64,000 nucleotides of DNA, from positions 98,582-162,581 of the forward strand of contig CAIWCD010000003.1 of the NCBI GenBank assembly GCA_903911145.1. The letters run 5' to 3'. The translations under genes and the position numbers were made by a program. The notes under the pieces are model-generated. The model was not told where the DNA came from. It made no database searches and worked only from the letters and a program-made list of their open reading frames with translations. Shown one piece after another: positions 53,258 through 61,449 of the stretch; within the stretch, counting starts at the first letter, position 1; every line of letters begins with the position of its first letter. The stretch comes from an uncultured delta proteobacterium (GTDB lineage Bacteria; Myxococcota; Myxococcia; Myxococcales; 40CM-4-68-19).

Positions 53258-53958
53258 CGAATGCTCCTGGCGTGTGCGGCGATGATCTCGATGTCGGTCG
53301 GAACGGCGCGGCCCGCGGCGCGGCGCTCGCTCGCGTAGCCCTCAGCCATGCGCAGAAGCTCAGCGCTCGCGCGCCGCTCGAGTCCGAAAATTCGCGCGAC
53401 GCTCGTCTGGATGAAGAGCGCCTTCAGGACGAGCTGGTTGAACTCTGCGTCGGAGAAGTGATCGGCGGGGAGTGAATTCTCGCAGGCGATGGCGTCGAAT
53501 ATCGTCTGCACGCTGCTGCGGCAGGCCTCGACGCCGATCGAGACGAGGCGCTCCCGATCAAGCTGCGCCTGGCCCGCATGCACAGCGAGCAGAGGAAGCG
53601 CGCGGAGCACGGCCTGCTTTTCGCGATTGGTGCCGCGCTCAAACAACTCGAGCACCAACGCGTTGCCTGCACCGGGAGCGCGCGAGAGCTCGTTGAGCAA
53701 GAGCGCAATGCGGCCCACTTCATCAAGACCGCGCTCGCCGATCGCAAGCCGCGTCGCTGCATCGAGCGAGGCCGCGTCGTCGCCGAGAACCAGCGGCGAG
53801 GTCCCCAAACGGCGGCCCGCGGACGAGAAGGCGATCGGGAAGTCGGACGCGGAGAGCTGCGCCAGGAGCCAACTTGCGGCGTCGGGGTTTGCCCGTCCTG
53901 CGACCAGCTTCGCCAGCCCGCTGGCCGCTTGAATCAACGTCTCATCACTCGCGCTCAT
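53254..53958 (-). CDS. eboA: EboA-domain protein
   Basis: A 234-residue, mainly helical soluble protein of the EboA family, which has no known catalytic role. GRRLGTSPLVLGDDAASLDA and the long helical region ending NQLVLKALFIQTSVARIFGL, GLERRASAELLRMAEGYASE are the characteristic parts. It is co-transcribed with eboB (four-base overlap), matching the eboA-eboB pairing seen in other genomes. Identification rests on sequence character plus this context. The start at 53958 has a poor ribosome-binding site. Confidence 0.85.
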   Translation of the reverse strand: MSASDETLIQAASGLAKLVAGRANPDAASWLLAQLSASDFPIAFSSAGRRLGTSPLVLGDDAASLDAATRLAIGERGLDEVGRIALLLNELSRAPGAGNALVLELFERGTNREKQAVLRALPLLAVHAGQAQLDRERLVSIGVEACRSSVQTIFDAIACENSLPADHFSDAEFNQLVLKALFIQTSVARIFGLERRASAELLRMAEGYASERRAAGRAVPTDIEIIAAHARSIR

Positions 53959-54000
53959 GGCGCGGTATCATACTCGCTTCCACCCTGAGGGTTGACCGCG

Positions 54001-54603
54001 ATGAGCACGAAGACGAAATGGATTCTGGCAGGCGTGACGACGGCACTGGTCGTGCTGGCAATCATCTTCTGGCCGCGCGAGGCACCTCGCACTGACGATC
54101 AAGGGCCCGCGGAGCCCGAGGCCGAGCAGAAGGTCGCCGCGCCCACCGCCGAGAACAAGGCCGCGTTCGAGCGCGCCATCGCCGATGCGCCGAGCGAAGG
54201 TGCCACCGCGATCTCGCCGACGATCGCCGCTGCGGTCGAGCGGCACAAGCAGACCCCGCGCGTGCTGCCGTATCGGCCCGCGCGCATGCTCGTCTACTCC
54301 GAGGATTCGGTCTCGATGAATCCAGCGTTCGACGATCACAACTGGGCGCTGCAGCGCATCCTCGAGGTCACGGCGGCGGATGTCGGTCAGGCGGTGCGCA
54401 TCCGCGAACTCTGGCGCGCGCACGAAGATGGTCGGCGCTTCCTCTGGATGCAGGCCCTGGACCTCAAGAGCCGCGATCGCATCCTCGACCCCGCGATGCT
54501 CGCCAAGCTCGACGGGGCCTTCGAGGCGGACCTGCTCAACAAGGTTCTCAATCCGGATCAGGCCGTGCGCATCCTCGCCGAGACCGGCCGCGCGCAGCCC
54601 TGA
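54001..54603 (+). CDS. Hypothetical membrane-anchored protein
   Basis: Not recognised. The 200-residue product has one N-terminal transmembrane segment (about residues 7-25), then an acidic, Pro/Ala/Glu-rich linker and a soluble helical domain (HNWALQRILEVTAADVGQAV, RFLWMQALDLKSRDRILDPA). The domain probably lies in the periplasm. GAGGG nine bases upstream supports ATG at 54001 over the TTG at 53992. It is divergent from eboA across 42 bases, so the two may share regulation, and convergent with the binding-protein gene. Confidence 0.65.
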   Translation: MSTKTKWILAGVTTALVVLAIIFWPREAPRTDDQGPAEPEAEQKVAAPTAENKAAFERAIADAPSEGATAISPTIAAAVERHKQTPRVLPYRPARMLVYSEDSVSMNPAFDDHNWALQRILEVTAADVGQAVRIRELWRAHEDGRRFLWMQALDLKSRDRILDPAMLAKLDGAFEADLLNKVLNPDQAVRILAETGRAQP

Positions 54604-54657
54604 CCAATGCGCGAATCTGCGCAGTCACTGGGCGCAGGAATCAATCGACGCGCGTCA

Positions 54658-55830
54658 TCACGGGTGCGGCAGTGGCTGCAGCGCGCCCTTCGCATCGGTC
54701 GTGTAGATCGGCGTCCAGTGCCCGTGGATCACCTGGTAGAGGACGCGGTGCTGGTAGGTCGAGCCCAGGTAGAAGAAGCGCACCGGACCGAGGCCGGTCT
54801 CGAACTGCTCATTCGCCAGCGCGCCGCGGACCGACGGCCGGGTGAGGAACGACTTCTCCATCGCGCCGAGCAGGGCCTGCATCTCGACGTAGGCGAAGAT
54901 CCCGAACGGTCCGGGTGGCTCGCGAAATCCGGCGGCCTGGTACGCGGCGAGGAATGATTTTCCCTCCGCCGTTTCCTCCAGCGGCAGACCATCGAAGATC
55001 TGCAGCGCGCCCTCCGCCTTGTCCTGCGCCGCTTCGATGAACTGCTGCGACAGCTCGTGGCTCTGCGCCAGCACCGGCGCCTTCACGCCTCCTTCGCGCA
55101 GCTGTTTGACGAACAAGCCGGCGTCGTGCGCGCGTCCGCCGAAGACGATGAAGTCCGGCGCCTCTGTGCGCAGCCTCTCGACGACGGCGCTGAAGTCGGA
55201 ATCACCGGGTTTGAAGAACAGCTCATTGCCGACGAACGAGGTTTCGAAGCGCTTGCCCATCGCATCGCGAAAGCGCCAGACCTTCTCCCGCCCCTCGGTG
55301 GTGTGGTCGTCGACGTAGTAGAATTTGCGCGCGCCGAGAATGTCCCACGCGTAGGCGAACGCGGGAGTCAGCATCTCCGTCCCGTGTGGGAGCAGGCGGA
55401 ACTCCCAATCACCGATCGTATCGGGGATCTCGTGCGTGGTGATGGCGCCGAGGATATGCGGCACACGCGCGTCGGAGAGTGTCACCTTGCTCGCGGTCGA
55501 GCAGTCGTGATCGTAGTGGACGACCGCGCCGAGAATGCGCTGATCTTCAGCGAGCAGATTCGCATCCACGGCAGCGGTCGCGGGCAGCGAGGCATCGTCG
55601 AGATCGACCAGCCCGATCTTGTGGCCCTGCACTCCGCCGCGCCGGTTCACCTCGTCGATCGCGAGCCGGAGCGAGTTGCGCATGCCGAGACCGATCGAGG
55701 CGTTCGGACCGGTCAACGGAAGGATGCTGCCGACCCAGAGCTGCTTCTTCCCGAAGAGAATCGAGACTCCGCCGATGGCGAGACCGGCGCAGACGAGCGC
55801 GGTGATCCAGATGAGCGGCCTGCGGCTCAT
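54658..55830 (-). CDS. Orphan amino-acid-type substrate-binding protein (Peripla_BP_6)
   Basis: A 390-residue periplasmic binding protein of the LivJ/LivK group (class I fold). After an N-terminal hydrophobic anchor (about 6-27, no lipobox) comes LWVGSILPLTGPNASIGLGM, the typical opening of the first lobe, followed by AIDEVNRRGGVQGHKIGLV and the hinge crossovers. No permease or ATPase gene is nearby, so it may not serve transport. In related arrangements such proteins sense ligands for a kinase, and the histidine kinase at 56369 is only 540 bases away. It overlaps the peroxiredoxin stop by four bases and is co-transcribed with it. Confidence 0.85.
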   Translation of the reverse strand: MSRRPLIWITALVCAGLAIGGVSILFGKKQLWVGSILPLTGPNASIGLGMRNSLRLAIDEVNRRGGVQGHKIGLVDLDDASLPATAAVDANLLAEDQRILGAVVHYDHDCSTASKVTLSDARVPHILGAITTHEIPDTIGDWEFRLLPHGTEMLTPAFAYAWDILGARKFYYVDDHTTEGREKVWRFRDAMGKRFETSFVGNELFFKPGDSDFSAVVERLRTEAPDFIVFGGRAHDAGLFVKQLREGGVKAPVLAQSHELSQQFIEAAQDKAEGALQIFDGLPLEETAEGKSFLAAYQAAGFREPPGPFGIFAYVEMQALLGAMEKSFLTRPSVRGALANEQFETGLGPVRFFYLGSTYQHRVLYQVIHGHWTPIYTTDAKGALQPLPHP

Positions 55831-56306
55831 GCGGCGTCCGACGCGGCGAGTGCGGTGAGATCCGCGAGGACGGCGGCTTCGTGTCCCTGCGGTTTCACGT
55901 CGCGATAGATCTTGCGCACGGTGCCACGCGGGTCGACGAGGAAGGTCTCGCGGTTCCAGTAGAGCGTGCCCTGGAAATCGCTCTGGCCCACGCCCATGGC
56001 GGACAAGAGCGATCCCTGCACATCGGCGAGCAGCGGCGTCTTCAGATCGAATTTGCGGCAGAAGCTGAGGTGCGAATCGACGCCGTCGGCGCTCAGCCCG
56101 ACCACGCGCGCGCCCTGTTTCTCGAATGCCGGGAGCGCGGAAGAGAACGCGCGGCTCTCCACGGTGCAGCCGGGCGTGTCGTCCTTCGGGTAGACGAAGA
56201 CGACGAGCCAGTGGCCCACGAACTGCGTGAGCCGCATCGTCTGGCCGTCCTGGTTGGGGAGCGCGAACGAGGGGAAGGGCTGTCCGACCGCAAGGGCGTG
56301 GCTCAT
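55827..56306 (-). CDS. Peroxiredoxin, BCP/PrxQ type
   Basis: A 159-residue cytoplasmic thiol peroxidase. Peroxidatic Cys47 lies in YPKDDTPGCTVES with the conserved Thr44; FPSFALPNQDGQ opens the domain. The resolving Cys usually found five residues later in PrxQ is absent; Cys83 in SFCRKF is the only other candidate, so a one-Cys or alternative two-Cys mechanism is possible. It reduces peroxides using thioredoxin or another thiol. It is first of two genes, with the binding protein, and divergent from the histidine kinase. Confidence 0.92.
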   Translation of the reverse strand: MSHALAVGQPFPSFALPNQDGQTMRLTQFVGHWLVVFVYPKDDTPGCTVESRAFSSALPAFEKQGARVVGLSADGVDSHLSFCRKFDLKTPLLADVQGSLLSAMGVGQSDFQGTLYWNRETFLVDPRGTVRKIYRDVKPQGHEAAVLADLTALAASDAA

Positions 56307-56368
56307 GGCGGCAGACTTCTACCTCGAGCCGGGGCCGAGATCGACAGCGGCGAGTGCTACAAGGCGGC

Positions 56369-57562
56369 ATGCGAAACGCGGAGCCGCTCCAGCCGCTCGA
56401 GGTTCCCGGGCAGACGAGCGTGCAGATGGCCGGCCTCGTGTCGGCTCGATTTCGTCGCGGGATGTGGCCGCTGGCGATCGGGACTGCCCTCTGCGTCGCG
56501 TTCTCCGCGCCCCTGGCCGATTTTCTCCTCGAGCGGCACGATCTCGCTGCCCGCGCGCAGCGGCAGGCAGAGGATCTCGCGCGCCAGATCGCGACGCTCA
56601 CGACGAACGCGCCAGCATGGCGAACCGACCCGCGGCAGGAGATCGCGCGGCTGCTCGGACAGGTCCTCCAGCAGCGCGGCGCCGAGGAGATCGTCACCAT
56701 CGCGCTGTTCGATCAGGAGGGGCGCACCCGCCAACTGCTGAACGGGAAAGAGGAGAGCTGGCCGCTCGTGCTCGGCAGCGCGTCGATCGCTGGGCTCGGT
56801 GAAGTGCGGGTGGCGCTCTGCGAGCCAGAGTGGGTGGGCCGCGACCTGCTGCTGCTCGGGATCTTCGGCGGGCTCGGCCTGCTGCTCGGACTCGCCCTCT
56901 ACTTTTTTCCCCTGCGACTCTTTCGCGAGGAGGAGTTGGTGCTGCTCTTTGCGCGCCAGTCGGTCGCAGCGGCAGAGGATGAGCGGCTGCGACTCTCGCG
57001 CGATCTCCACGATGGATTGGGGCAGACGCTGGGAACGGCCGCGGTCGCGCTGGTCCGCTTGAACGCGCGCATCGGCGCCACGCCCGAGGCGGCCGAGACG
57101 GCGCGGCTGATCGACGGGGCGCTCGATGAAGTGCGCCACATCGCGCTGGGCCTGCGTCCGCCGACGCTCGTCGATCTCGGCCTGAACGCCGCGCTCTCCT
57201 CCCTTGCGCGCGATGCCGAGCGAACCGGGCTGCGTGCAGACGTGACCATCGAGGAGTTGCCGCCTCTCGACGCCGAGCTGGAGTTGGCCTGCTTCCGCCT
57301 TGTGCAGGAGGGGCTCTCGAACATCGTGCGACACGCGCAGGCAAAGGGCTTCAAGCTCACGATCGCGAGGAAGGATGGCGCGCTCACGATCGAGCTCATC
57401 GATGATGGGCGCGGCTTTGCGGGCCCATCGGGGATGGGCCTCGGGCTCGTCGGCGCCAGAGAACGAGCGGCGAGACTCGCCGGAAACTTCACCATTGAGA
57501 GCACGCTGGGCGCCGGCACGACCATCCGCGCCAGGCTTCCACTGCCAGCAGGAACACCATGA
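56369..57562 (+). CDS. NarX/DegS-type sensor histidine kinase
   Basis: A 397-residue membrane kinase. Two transmembrane helices (about 33-55 and 155-178) flank a periplasmic loop of about 100 residues with no recognised domain. The cytoplasmic part has a HisKA_3 dimerisation helix with the phosphorylated His in LSRDLHDGLGQTLG, and an HATPase with LVQEGLSNIVRHA, DDGRGF and GMGLGLVGARERAARL. It phosphorylates the NarL-type regulator that overlaps its 3' end by four bases. ATG at 56369 has AAGG upstream; GTG at 56354 is an alternative. The divergent binding protein is a possible extracytoplasmic partner. Confidence 0.92.
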   Translation: MRNAEPLQPLEVPGQTSVQMAGLVSARFRRGMWPLAIGTALCVAFSAPLADFLLERHDLAARAQRQAEDLARQIATLTTNAPAWRTDPRQEIARLLGQVLQQRGAEEIVTIALFDQEGRTRQLLNGKEESWPLVLGSASIAGLGEVRVALCEPEWVGRDLLLLGIFGGLGLLLGLALYFFPLRLFREEELVLLFARQSVAAAEDERLRLSRDLHDGLGQTLGTAAVALVRLNARIGATPEAAETARLIDGALDEVRHIALGLRPPTLVDLGLNAALSSLARDAERTGLRADVTIEELPPLDAELELACFRLVQEGLSNIVRHAQAKGFKLTIARKDGALTIELIDDGRGFAGPSGMGLGLVGARERAARLAGNFTIESTLGAGTTIRARLPLPAGTP

Positions 57563-58170
57563 GCAATGCCATCCGCGCTGTTGTCGTCGACGATCACCAG
57601 ATCCTCCGCGAAGGAGTGCGCATGCTGCTCGGCCAGTCGGGAGAGGGCCGCGCGATTGAAGTCGTTGGCGAGGCGGCGACCGGCACTGAAGCGCTCGCGC
57701 TGCTCGAGGAGAAGAAGCCAGAGGTGATGGTGCTCGATCTGGCGATCCCCGAGGTGCTCGGCATCGACGTCTGCCGCGCGGCGCGCGCACGCGGAGTGCA
57801 CGTCGTCATTCTCACCATGCACGTCTCGTCTGAGCATGTGCGGCGGGCGAAGGAGGCCGGCGCCGAAGGATATGTCGTCAAGGGATCGGGCGTCTCGGCA
57901 CTCGCGGCAGCGATCCGGGCCATCGTCGACGGACAGCCGGGCCCCTTCCCTCTTCTCGCCATCGACCCGATCGCCAAGCTCAGTCCACGCGAGCGCCAGG
58001 TGCTCGTTGAGGTCGCGCGCGGGCATACCAACAAGCAGATCGCCGACCGGCTCGCCATCTCGGCGCATACGGTGAACACGCACCGGATTCACATCATGGA
58101 GAAGCTGGGCGTTCACGACGCGGTGGCGCTGACGAGGCTCGCGGTCGCCGCAGGCCTGCTCTCCGAATAG
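57559..58170 (+). CDS. NarL/FixJ-type response regulator
   Basis: A 203-residue transcription factor. The N-terminal receiver has the Asp pair (VVVDDHQILREGV), a phospho-acceptor Asp in VMVLDLAIPEV, the Thr of ILTM and the Lys of VVKGSG. The C-terminal LuxR-type helix-turn-helix is LSPRERQVLVEVARGHTNKQ followed by IADRLAISAHTVNTH. Its partner kinase is translated just before it. It may control the adjacent peroxiredoxin and binding-protein genes; no operator can be recognised by eye. Confidence 0.95.
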   Translation: MSNAIRAVVVDDHQILREGVRMLLGQSGEGRAIEVVGEAATGTEALALLEEKKPEVMVLDLAIPEVLGIDVCRAARARGVHVVILTMHVSSEHVRRAKEAGAEGYVVKGSGVSALAAAIRAIVDGQPGPFPLLAIDPIAKLSPRERQVLVEVARGHTNKQIADRLAISAHTVNTHRIHIMEKLGVHDAVALTRLAVAAGLLSE

Positions 58171-58187
58171 CGAGCGAGTTGGTCGAT

Positions 58188-59114
58188 TCAATCAACGCAC
58201 GCCCCACCGCATGAACGCGGCAGCGCATTCAATCGATCGACGGCCTGCTTGATATCTCCCTCCAGGAAGTAATCGACGTAGAGGAAGTTGGGGATGCGTT
58301 GCTTCGCCTGCCAGCAGCCGAGCGCGCGGGCATAGGCGGCCGCCGGGTCATTGGCGATCAAGGCCTTCTGCGGATCGGCGAGCACAACGCCGTGGCCGTC
58401 GTCCCGATAGATGAACTGGTTGATGAAGTAGAGATCGTTGGTGCCAACGCCTCGATAGAACTCGCAGGAGAACTGGCTCGCTTCGGTAACGTTGTAATCG
58501 GTATCGACAATGAAGGACCACATCGGCAATTGCCAGGGCTGTGCGGGGCTATTGCTGGTGAATAGCACCAGCCGCGATCCGCGCGCAGCCATCTCGCGCA
58601 GCGTCGGCCAGCCCTTGCTGGCGTCGTGGATATAGAGATACGGAATGAGCCCCGCCTGCGTGAAGACCGCCGCGACCTGCGCGGAAGTGACGCCGGAGTC
58701 CTCCTCGAGCAGCGAGACGATCTCGGTGGGGTTGGCCTCGAGAAACGATTTAATCGTCGCCAGAATATTGAGCAGGGGCTCGCCGCCGAGATCGCCATGG
58801 AAGGTATCGTAATTGTGGGTCACATAGAGCGTGCCGGTATCTGCGCCCCACGACGGGCATGGCCGGATACCGAAGGTGCGGATTCCATACTCAAGCTGCT
58901 CGGCAATCGGCCGGTCCTGGTTGGGAAACGAATATTGGATATTGCCACCGGCGGCATACGCGAACGAGTCGTGCGCCGCCGCGAACGTCACCTGGTTGTA
59001 ATGGCGGTCGCAGTTGATCGCAGCGCCGTCACAGATGGAATTCGAGTGCGGCCCGCATGCAGCCAATGCGAGCGCAGATACGGCGATCTCGGCGAGGAGC
59101 GGCAGGCGTTGCAT
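58188..59114 (-). CDS. PI-PLC X-domain-like lipoprotein
   Basis: A 308-residue exported protein with a perfect lipobox (LALAAC, Cys20). The mature part resembles the TIM barrel of bacterial phosphatidylinositol phospholipase C-like proteins: VTFAAAHDSFAYA with the first catalytic His, GIRTFGIRPCPSW, and GTLYVTHNYD with a second candidate catalytic His. NPTEIVSLLEEDSG and WSFIVDTDYNV follow in the usual order. The substrate may be inositol phospholipid or another cyclic-phosphodiester-forming lipid; members with altered pockets exist. Eight Cys suggest disulfides, fitting an extracytoplasmic location. It is convergent with the response regulator. Confidence 0.8.
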   Translation of the reverse strand: MQRLPLLAEIAVSALALAACGPHSNSICDGAAINCDRHYNQVTFAAAHDSFAYAAGGNIQYSFPNQDRPIAEQLEYGIRTFGIRPCPSWGADTGTLYVTHNYDTFHGDLGGEPLLNILATIKSFLEANPTEIVSLLEEDSGVTSAQVAAVFTQAGLIPYLYIHDASKGWPTLREMAARGSRLVLFTSNSPAQPWQLPMWSFIVDTDYNVTEASQFSCEFYRGVGTNDLYFINQFIYRDDGHGVVLADPQKALIANDPAAAYARALGCWQAKQRIPNFLYVDYFLEGDIKQAVDRLNALPRSCGGACVD

Positions 59115-59134
59115 CTGCGGATCGGCCCCTCGGG

Positions 59135-59590
59135 CTAAGCAGCGGGAGTAAACGTGCGAAAGGCGCGCGTCGGGAAATACCAGATGGCAAAGGCCGTCGC
59201 GAAATCACCGCCGGCCGCAACCGCGAGCGAGCGGGCCTGCGGCATCGCAACCCACCAGGCAACAAAGAGCGCCGCGCTGGTGCACTTCATGAAGAGCAGC
59301 GGGACGTGGAGTTGCTGATACCTGCGCATATCCTTCCAGAGCAGCGCAGACATGAGGGAGAGCGTCGCGACGTTGGCCGCAGCGAGCGAAACCCAGATCC
59401 GATTCTGCGTCTCGGGATAGTTCGCGCCGCCACCCAGCGCGCGATCCCATTGCGCGAACTGCGCGACGATTGCCGACGGGAAGGCGGCATAGGAGATCGA
59501 AGCGAAGCCAAAGCCGATGGCCAGCGCGGCGAAGAGCAGGCGAGCGAGTTGAACATCGCGTCGGCTGTAATCGATGGAAGTGTTCGTCAT
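59135..59590 (-). CDS. Four-helix membrane protein, hypothetical
   Basis: A 151-residue protein with four hydrophobic helices (about 15-37, 68-85, 97-114 and 124-140). No catalytic motifs. WDRALGGGANYPETQNRIWV is the most distinctive part and may be a loop. The helix layout resembles small DUF-type membrane proteins of the DoxX size class, but I cannot assign a family. It lies 20 bases upstream of the PLC-like lipoprotein gene on the same strand, so both are probably one transcript. Confidence 0.7.
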   Translation of the reverse strand: MTNTSIDYSRRDVQLARLLFAALAIGFGFASISYAAFPSAIVAQFAQWDRALGGGANYPETQNRIWVSLAAANVATLSLMSALLWKDMRRYQQLHVPLLFMKCTSAALFVAWWVAMPQARSLAVAAGGDFATAFAIWYFPTRAFRTFTPAA

Positions 59591-59754
59591 TTCCCATCAG
59601 TCGAACGCACGGGGCCGGTTGTCAACGCGTTGCTACACGCTCCGCTCCCATCGTGGATATGCAGGGCGGTAATCTCTAGCGAGGCGTTGTCGATTGCGCA
59701 TATGTTGCCGCCCGCGCGCCACTGAAGGCGCGCAAGTTTCGGGCGAGGCGACGA

Positions 59755-60726
59755 GTGCGAGCCATACTTGTTGCGGCGATCCTCTTCGCCACGGCCTGCG
59801 CAGGAGAGGATATGAAGGCCAATCCCGTCTCGCTCGCCGAACTGGACGCCTCGCGCGCGGCGACCGATCTGCTCGTTCCCTGGCGCGATGGCAGCGGCCA
59901 GGTTGGATATGCCGATCGCAGCGGCACCATCCGGATCAAGCCGCAGTTCGACCACGCAGAGCTCTTCCACGAGGGCCTTGCGGAAGCCACCCGCGGCGGG
60001 AAGGTTGGATTCATCCGCGCCTCGGGCGATTACCAGATCGCGCCGCGTTATTCGAGTGTCGGCCGGTTCGAGAACGGCGAAGCAACGGCGTACCAGTTCG
60101 TCGCCCCGTGGCTTGGCCCAATCATGGGCTGGATTCTGCGCACCGGCGAATTGACCACGCTGCGTCTCGACCGGATGGGCAAGGTGCTCCAATCGAACTA
60201 TGAACGGACCAACAACGTGCCCAGTATCTGGCCCGAGGAGGCGACGCCCGAGACGCGATCGGACGATTGGATTGTGCTCGAACAGGGAGGCCACTTCGGC
60301 TTACAGCAGGCGAAGACGAAGGAGATCATCCTGCCGGCCCGGTTTGAATCCGTGCAACTGGTCGTCGATATCAATGGAACGGGCGTGAGGTACCTCGCCG
60401 GCAAGAAGGGCAACAACGATTGGGCCGTCTTTAATCTCGCGGGGAAAGAGCTGCTCGCGTCGACGATGGAGGTCCATCCGGTGGCGAGTGAAGGCGCGTT
60501 TATCGCCCGCGGCCCGAAATCGGAAAACTGGTGGGGTGCGTATGACGAGAATGGAAAGCACTTCACGGAAGACTTTGCCTGCATGCCGTTTGTATTCCGC
60601 AACGGCATTGCGCGGGGCGCGGTGGCCGAGGTCGGGGATGTCTATGTCGACCGGACCGGCCGTCTCTATGGCGACCCGGCCTATATCAAGGCCCGGCATG
60701 ATGCCGTGGGCCGCAGCGGATATTGA
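59755..60726 (+). CDS. WG-repeat lipoprotein
   Basis: A 323-residue exported protein. The GTG start (59755, with GAGG seven bases upstream) gives a short signal peptide with a likely lipidated Cys (LFATAC). The mature part contains degenerate WG (KWG) repeats of about 35-45 residues, for example VGYADRSGTIRIKPQFDHAE, VGFIRASGDYQIAPRY and WWGAYDENGKHFTEDF. Such repeats form beta-propeller-like surfaces for protein binding. It is followed after three bases by the outer-membrane protein gene, so they should be co-expressed. The long antisense frame 60294-59587 is a shadow. Confidence 0.82.
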   Translation: MRAILVAAILFATACAGEDMKANPVSLAELDASRAATDLLVPWRDGSGQVGYADRSGTIRIKPQFDHAELFHEGLAEATRGGKVGFIRASGDYQIAPRYSSVGRFENGEATAYQFVAPWLGPIMGWILRTGELTTLRLDRMGKVLQSNYERTNNVPSIWPEEATPETRSDDWIVLEQGGHFGLQQAKTKEIILPARFESVQLVVDINGTGVRYLAGKKGNNDWAVFNLAGKELLASTMEVHPVASEGAFIARGPKSENWWGAYDENGKHFTEDFACMPFVFRNGIARGAVAEVGDVYVDRTGRLYGDPAYIKARHDAVGRSGY

Positions 60727-60729
60727 ATC

Positions 60730-61449
60730 GTGCAACGGAAGTTTGCTCCCCTGCTGCTGGCGCTGCTCGCACCGCTCTCCGCAGAGGCATATCGACCGTT
60801 CGATAATACCGACGCGGATACCGCGCACGCAGGAGAGGTCGAGCTGGAGGTTGGCCCCGCGGGGATCACGCGCACGAGTGGGCAGACGACCTATTCGCCG
60901 GTCTTCGTCGGCAACTATGGCTTTGAGCCGGGATATGAACTGGTCTTCGAAATCCAGGATCAACTCGTGCTTGGTCCGCGCGATGGCGCTCCCCGCCATT
61001 CGATTGGTGCGCTCGAACTCTCGGTCAAACACGTCCTGCGCGAAGGTGAACTGCAGGAGCAGGAGGGACCGAGCGTCGCCATTGAGCTTGGCGTCTACTT
61101 TCCGGGCGTTCATCGCGAACCGGGATATGGAGGAATTGCGTCGCTGATTGTCTCGAAACGATTCGGCCTTGCGACGGTGCACTTCAATGGAAATATCGCC
61201 CTCGAGCGAGACGGTCACTTCCTGCTCTCCCCTGCGATCGTCGCTGAAGGGCCGGACTCCTGGCCGGTCCGGCCCGTCACCGAGCTGATCTATTCACATG
61301 AATTCGCCGGTCCGAATGAGGCGTCGGTGCTCGCCGGGCTGATCTGGAAGGTCAGTGAATCGCTCTCGATCGATCTTGGCGCGCGCGCAGGCCGCGCCGC
61401 ACAAGCCCCTCTCTATGAAGCGCGCGGGGGATTCAGCATCGGCTTTTAA
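60730..61449 (+). CDS. Outer-membrane beta-barrel protein, hypothetical
   Basis: A 239-residue protein with a signal peptide (about 1-20, ending SAEA), then alternating amphipathic strands and a C-terminus ending in Phe (GGFSIGF), typical of an outer-membrane barrel of 10-12 strands. DNTDADTAHAGEVELEVGPA and GALELSVKHVLREGE recall the MetA-pathway-of-phenol-degradation/transporter-like barrel families, but a firm assignment is not possible. GTG at 60730 has no strong Shine-Dalgarno and probably relies on coupling to the preceding gene. It overlaps the convergent DUF1295 gene by four bases. Confidence 0.75.
   Translation: MQRKFAPLLLALLAPLSAEAYRPFDNTDADTAHAGEVELEVGPAGITRTSGQTTYSPVFVGNYGFEPGYELVFEIQDQLVLGPRDGAPRHSIGALELSVKHVLREGELQEQEGPSVAIELGVYFPGVHREPGYGGIASLIVSKRFGLATVHFNGNIALERDGHFLLSPAIVAEGPDSWPVRPVTELIYSHEFAGPNEASVLAGLIWKVSESLSIDLGARAGRAAQAPLYEARGGFSIGF

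Noticed and set aside
37272..53958. An enediyne biosynthetic cluster
   Set aside because: UnbU- and UnbV-like genes are present, but there is no PKSE, thioesterase or other enediyne core gene within the window.
59587..60294. Antisense frame of 235 codons opposite the WG-repeat lipoprotein
   Set aside because: The sense frame has a signal peptide, lipobox and WG repeats; the antisense one has no such features.
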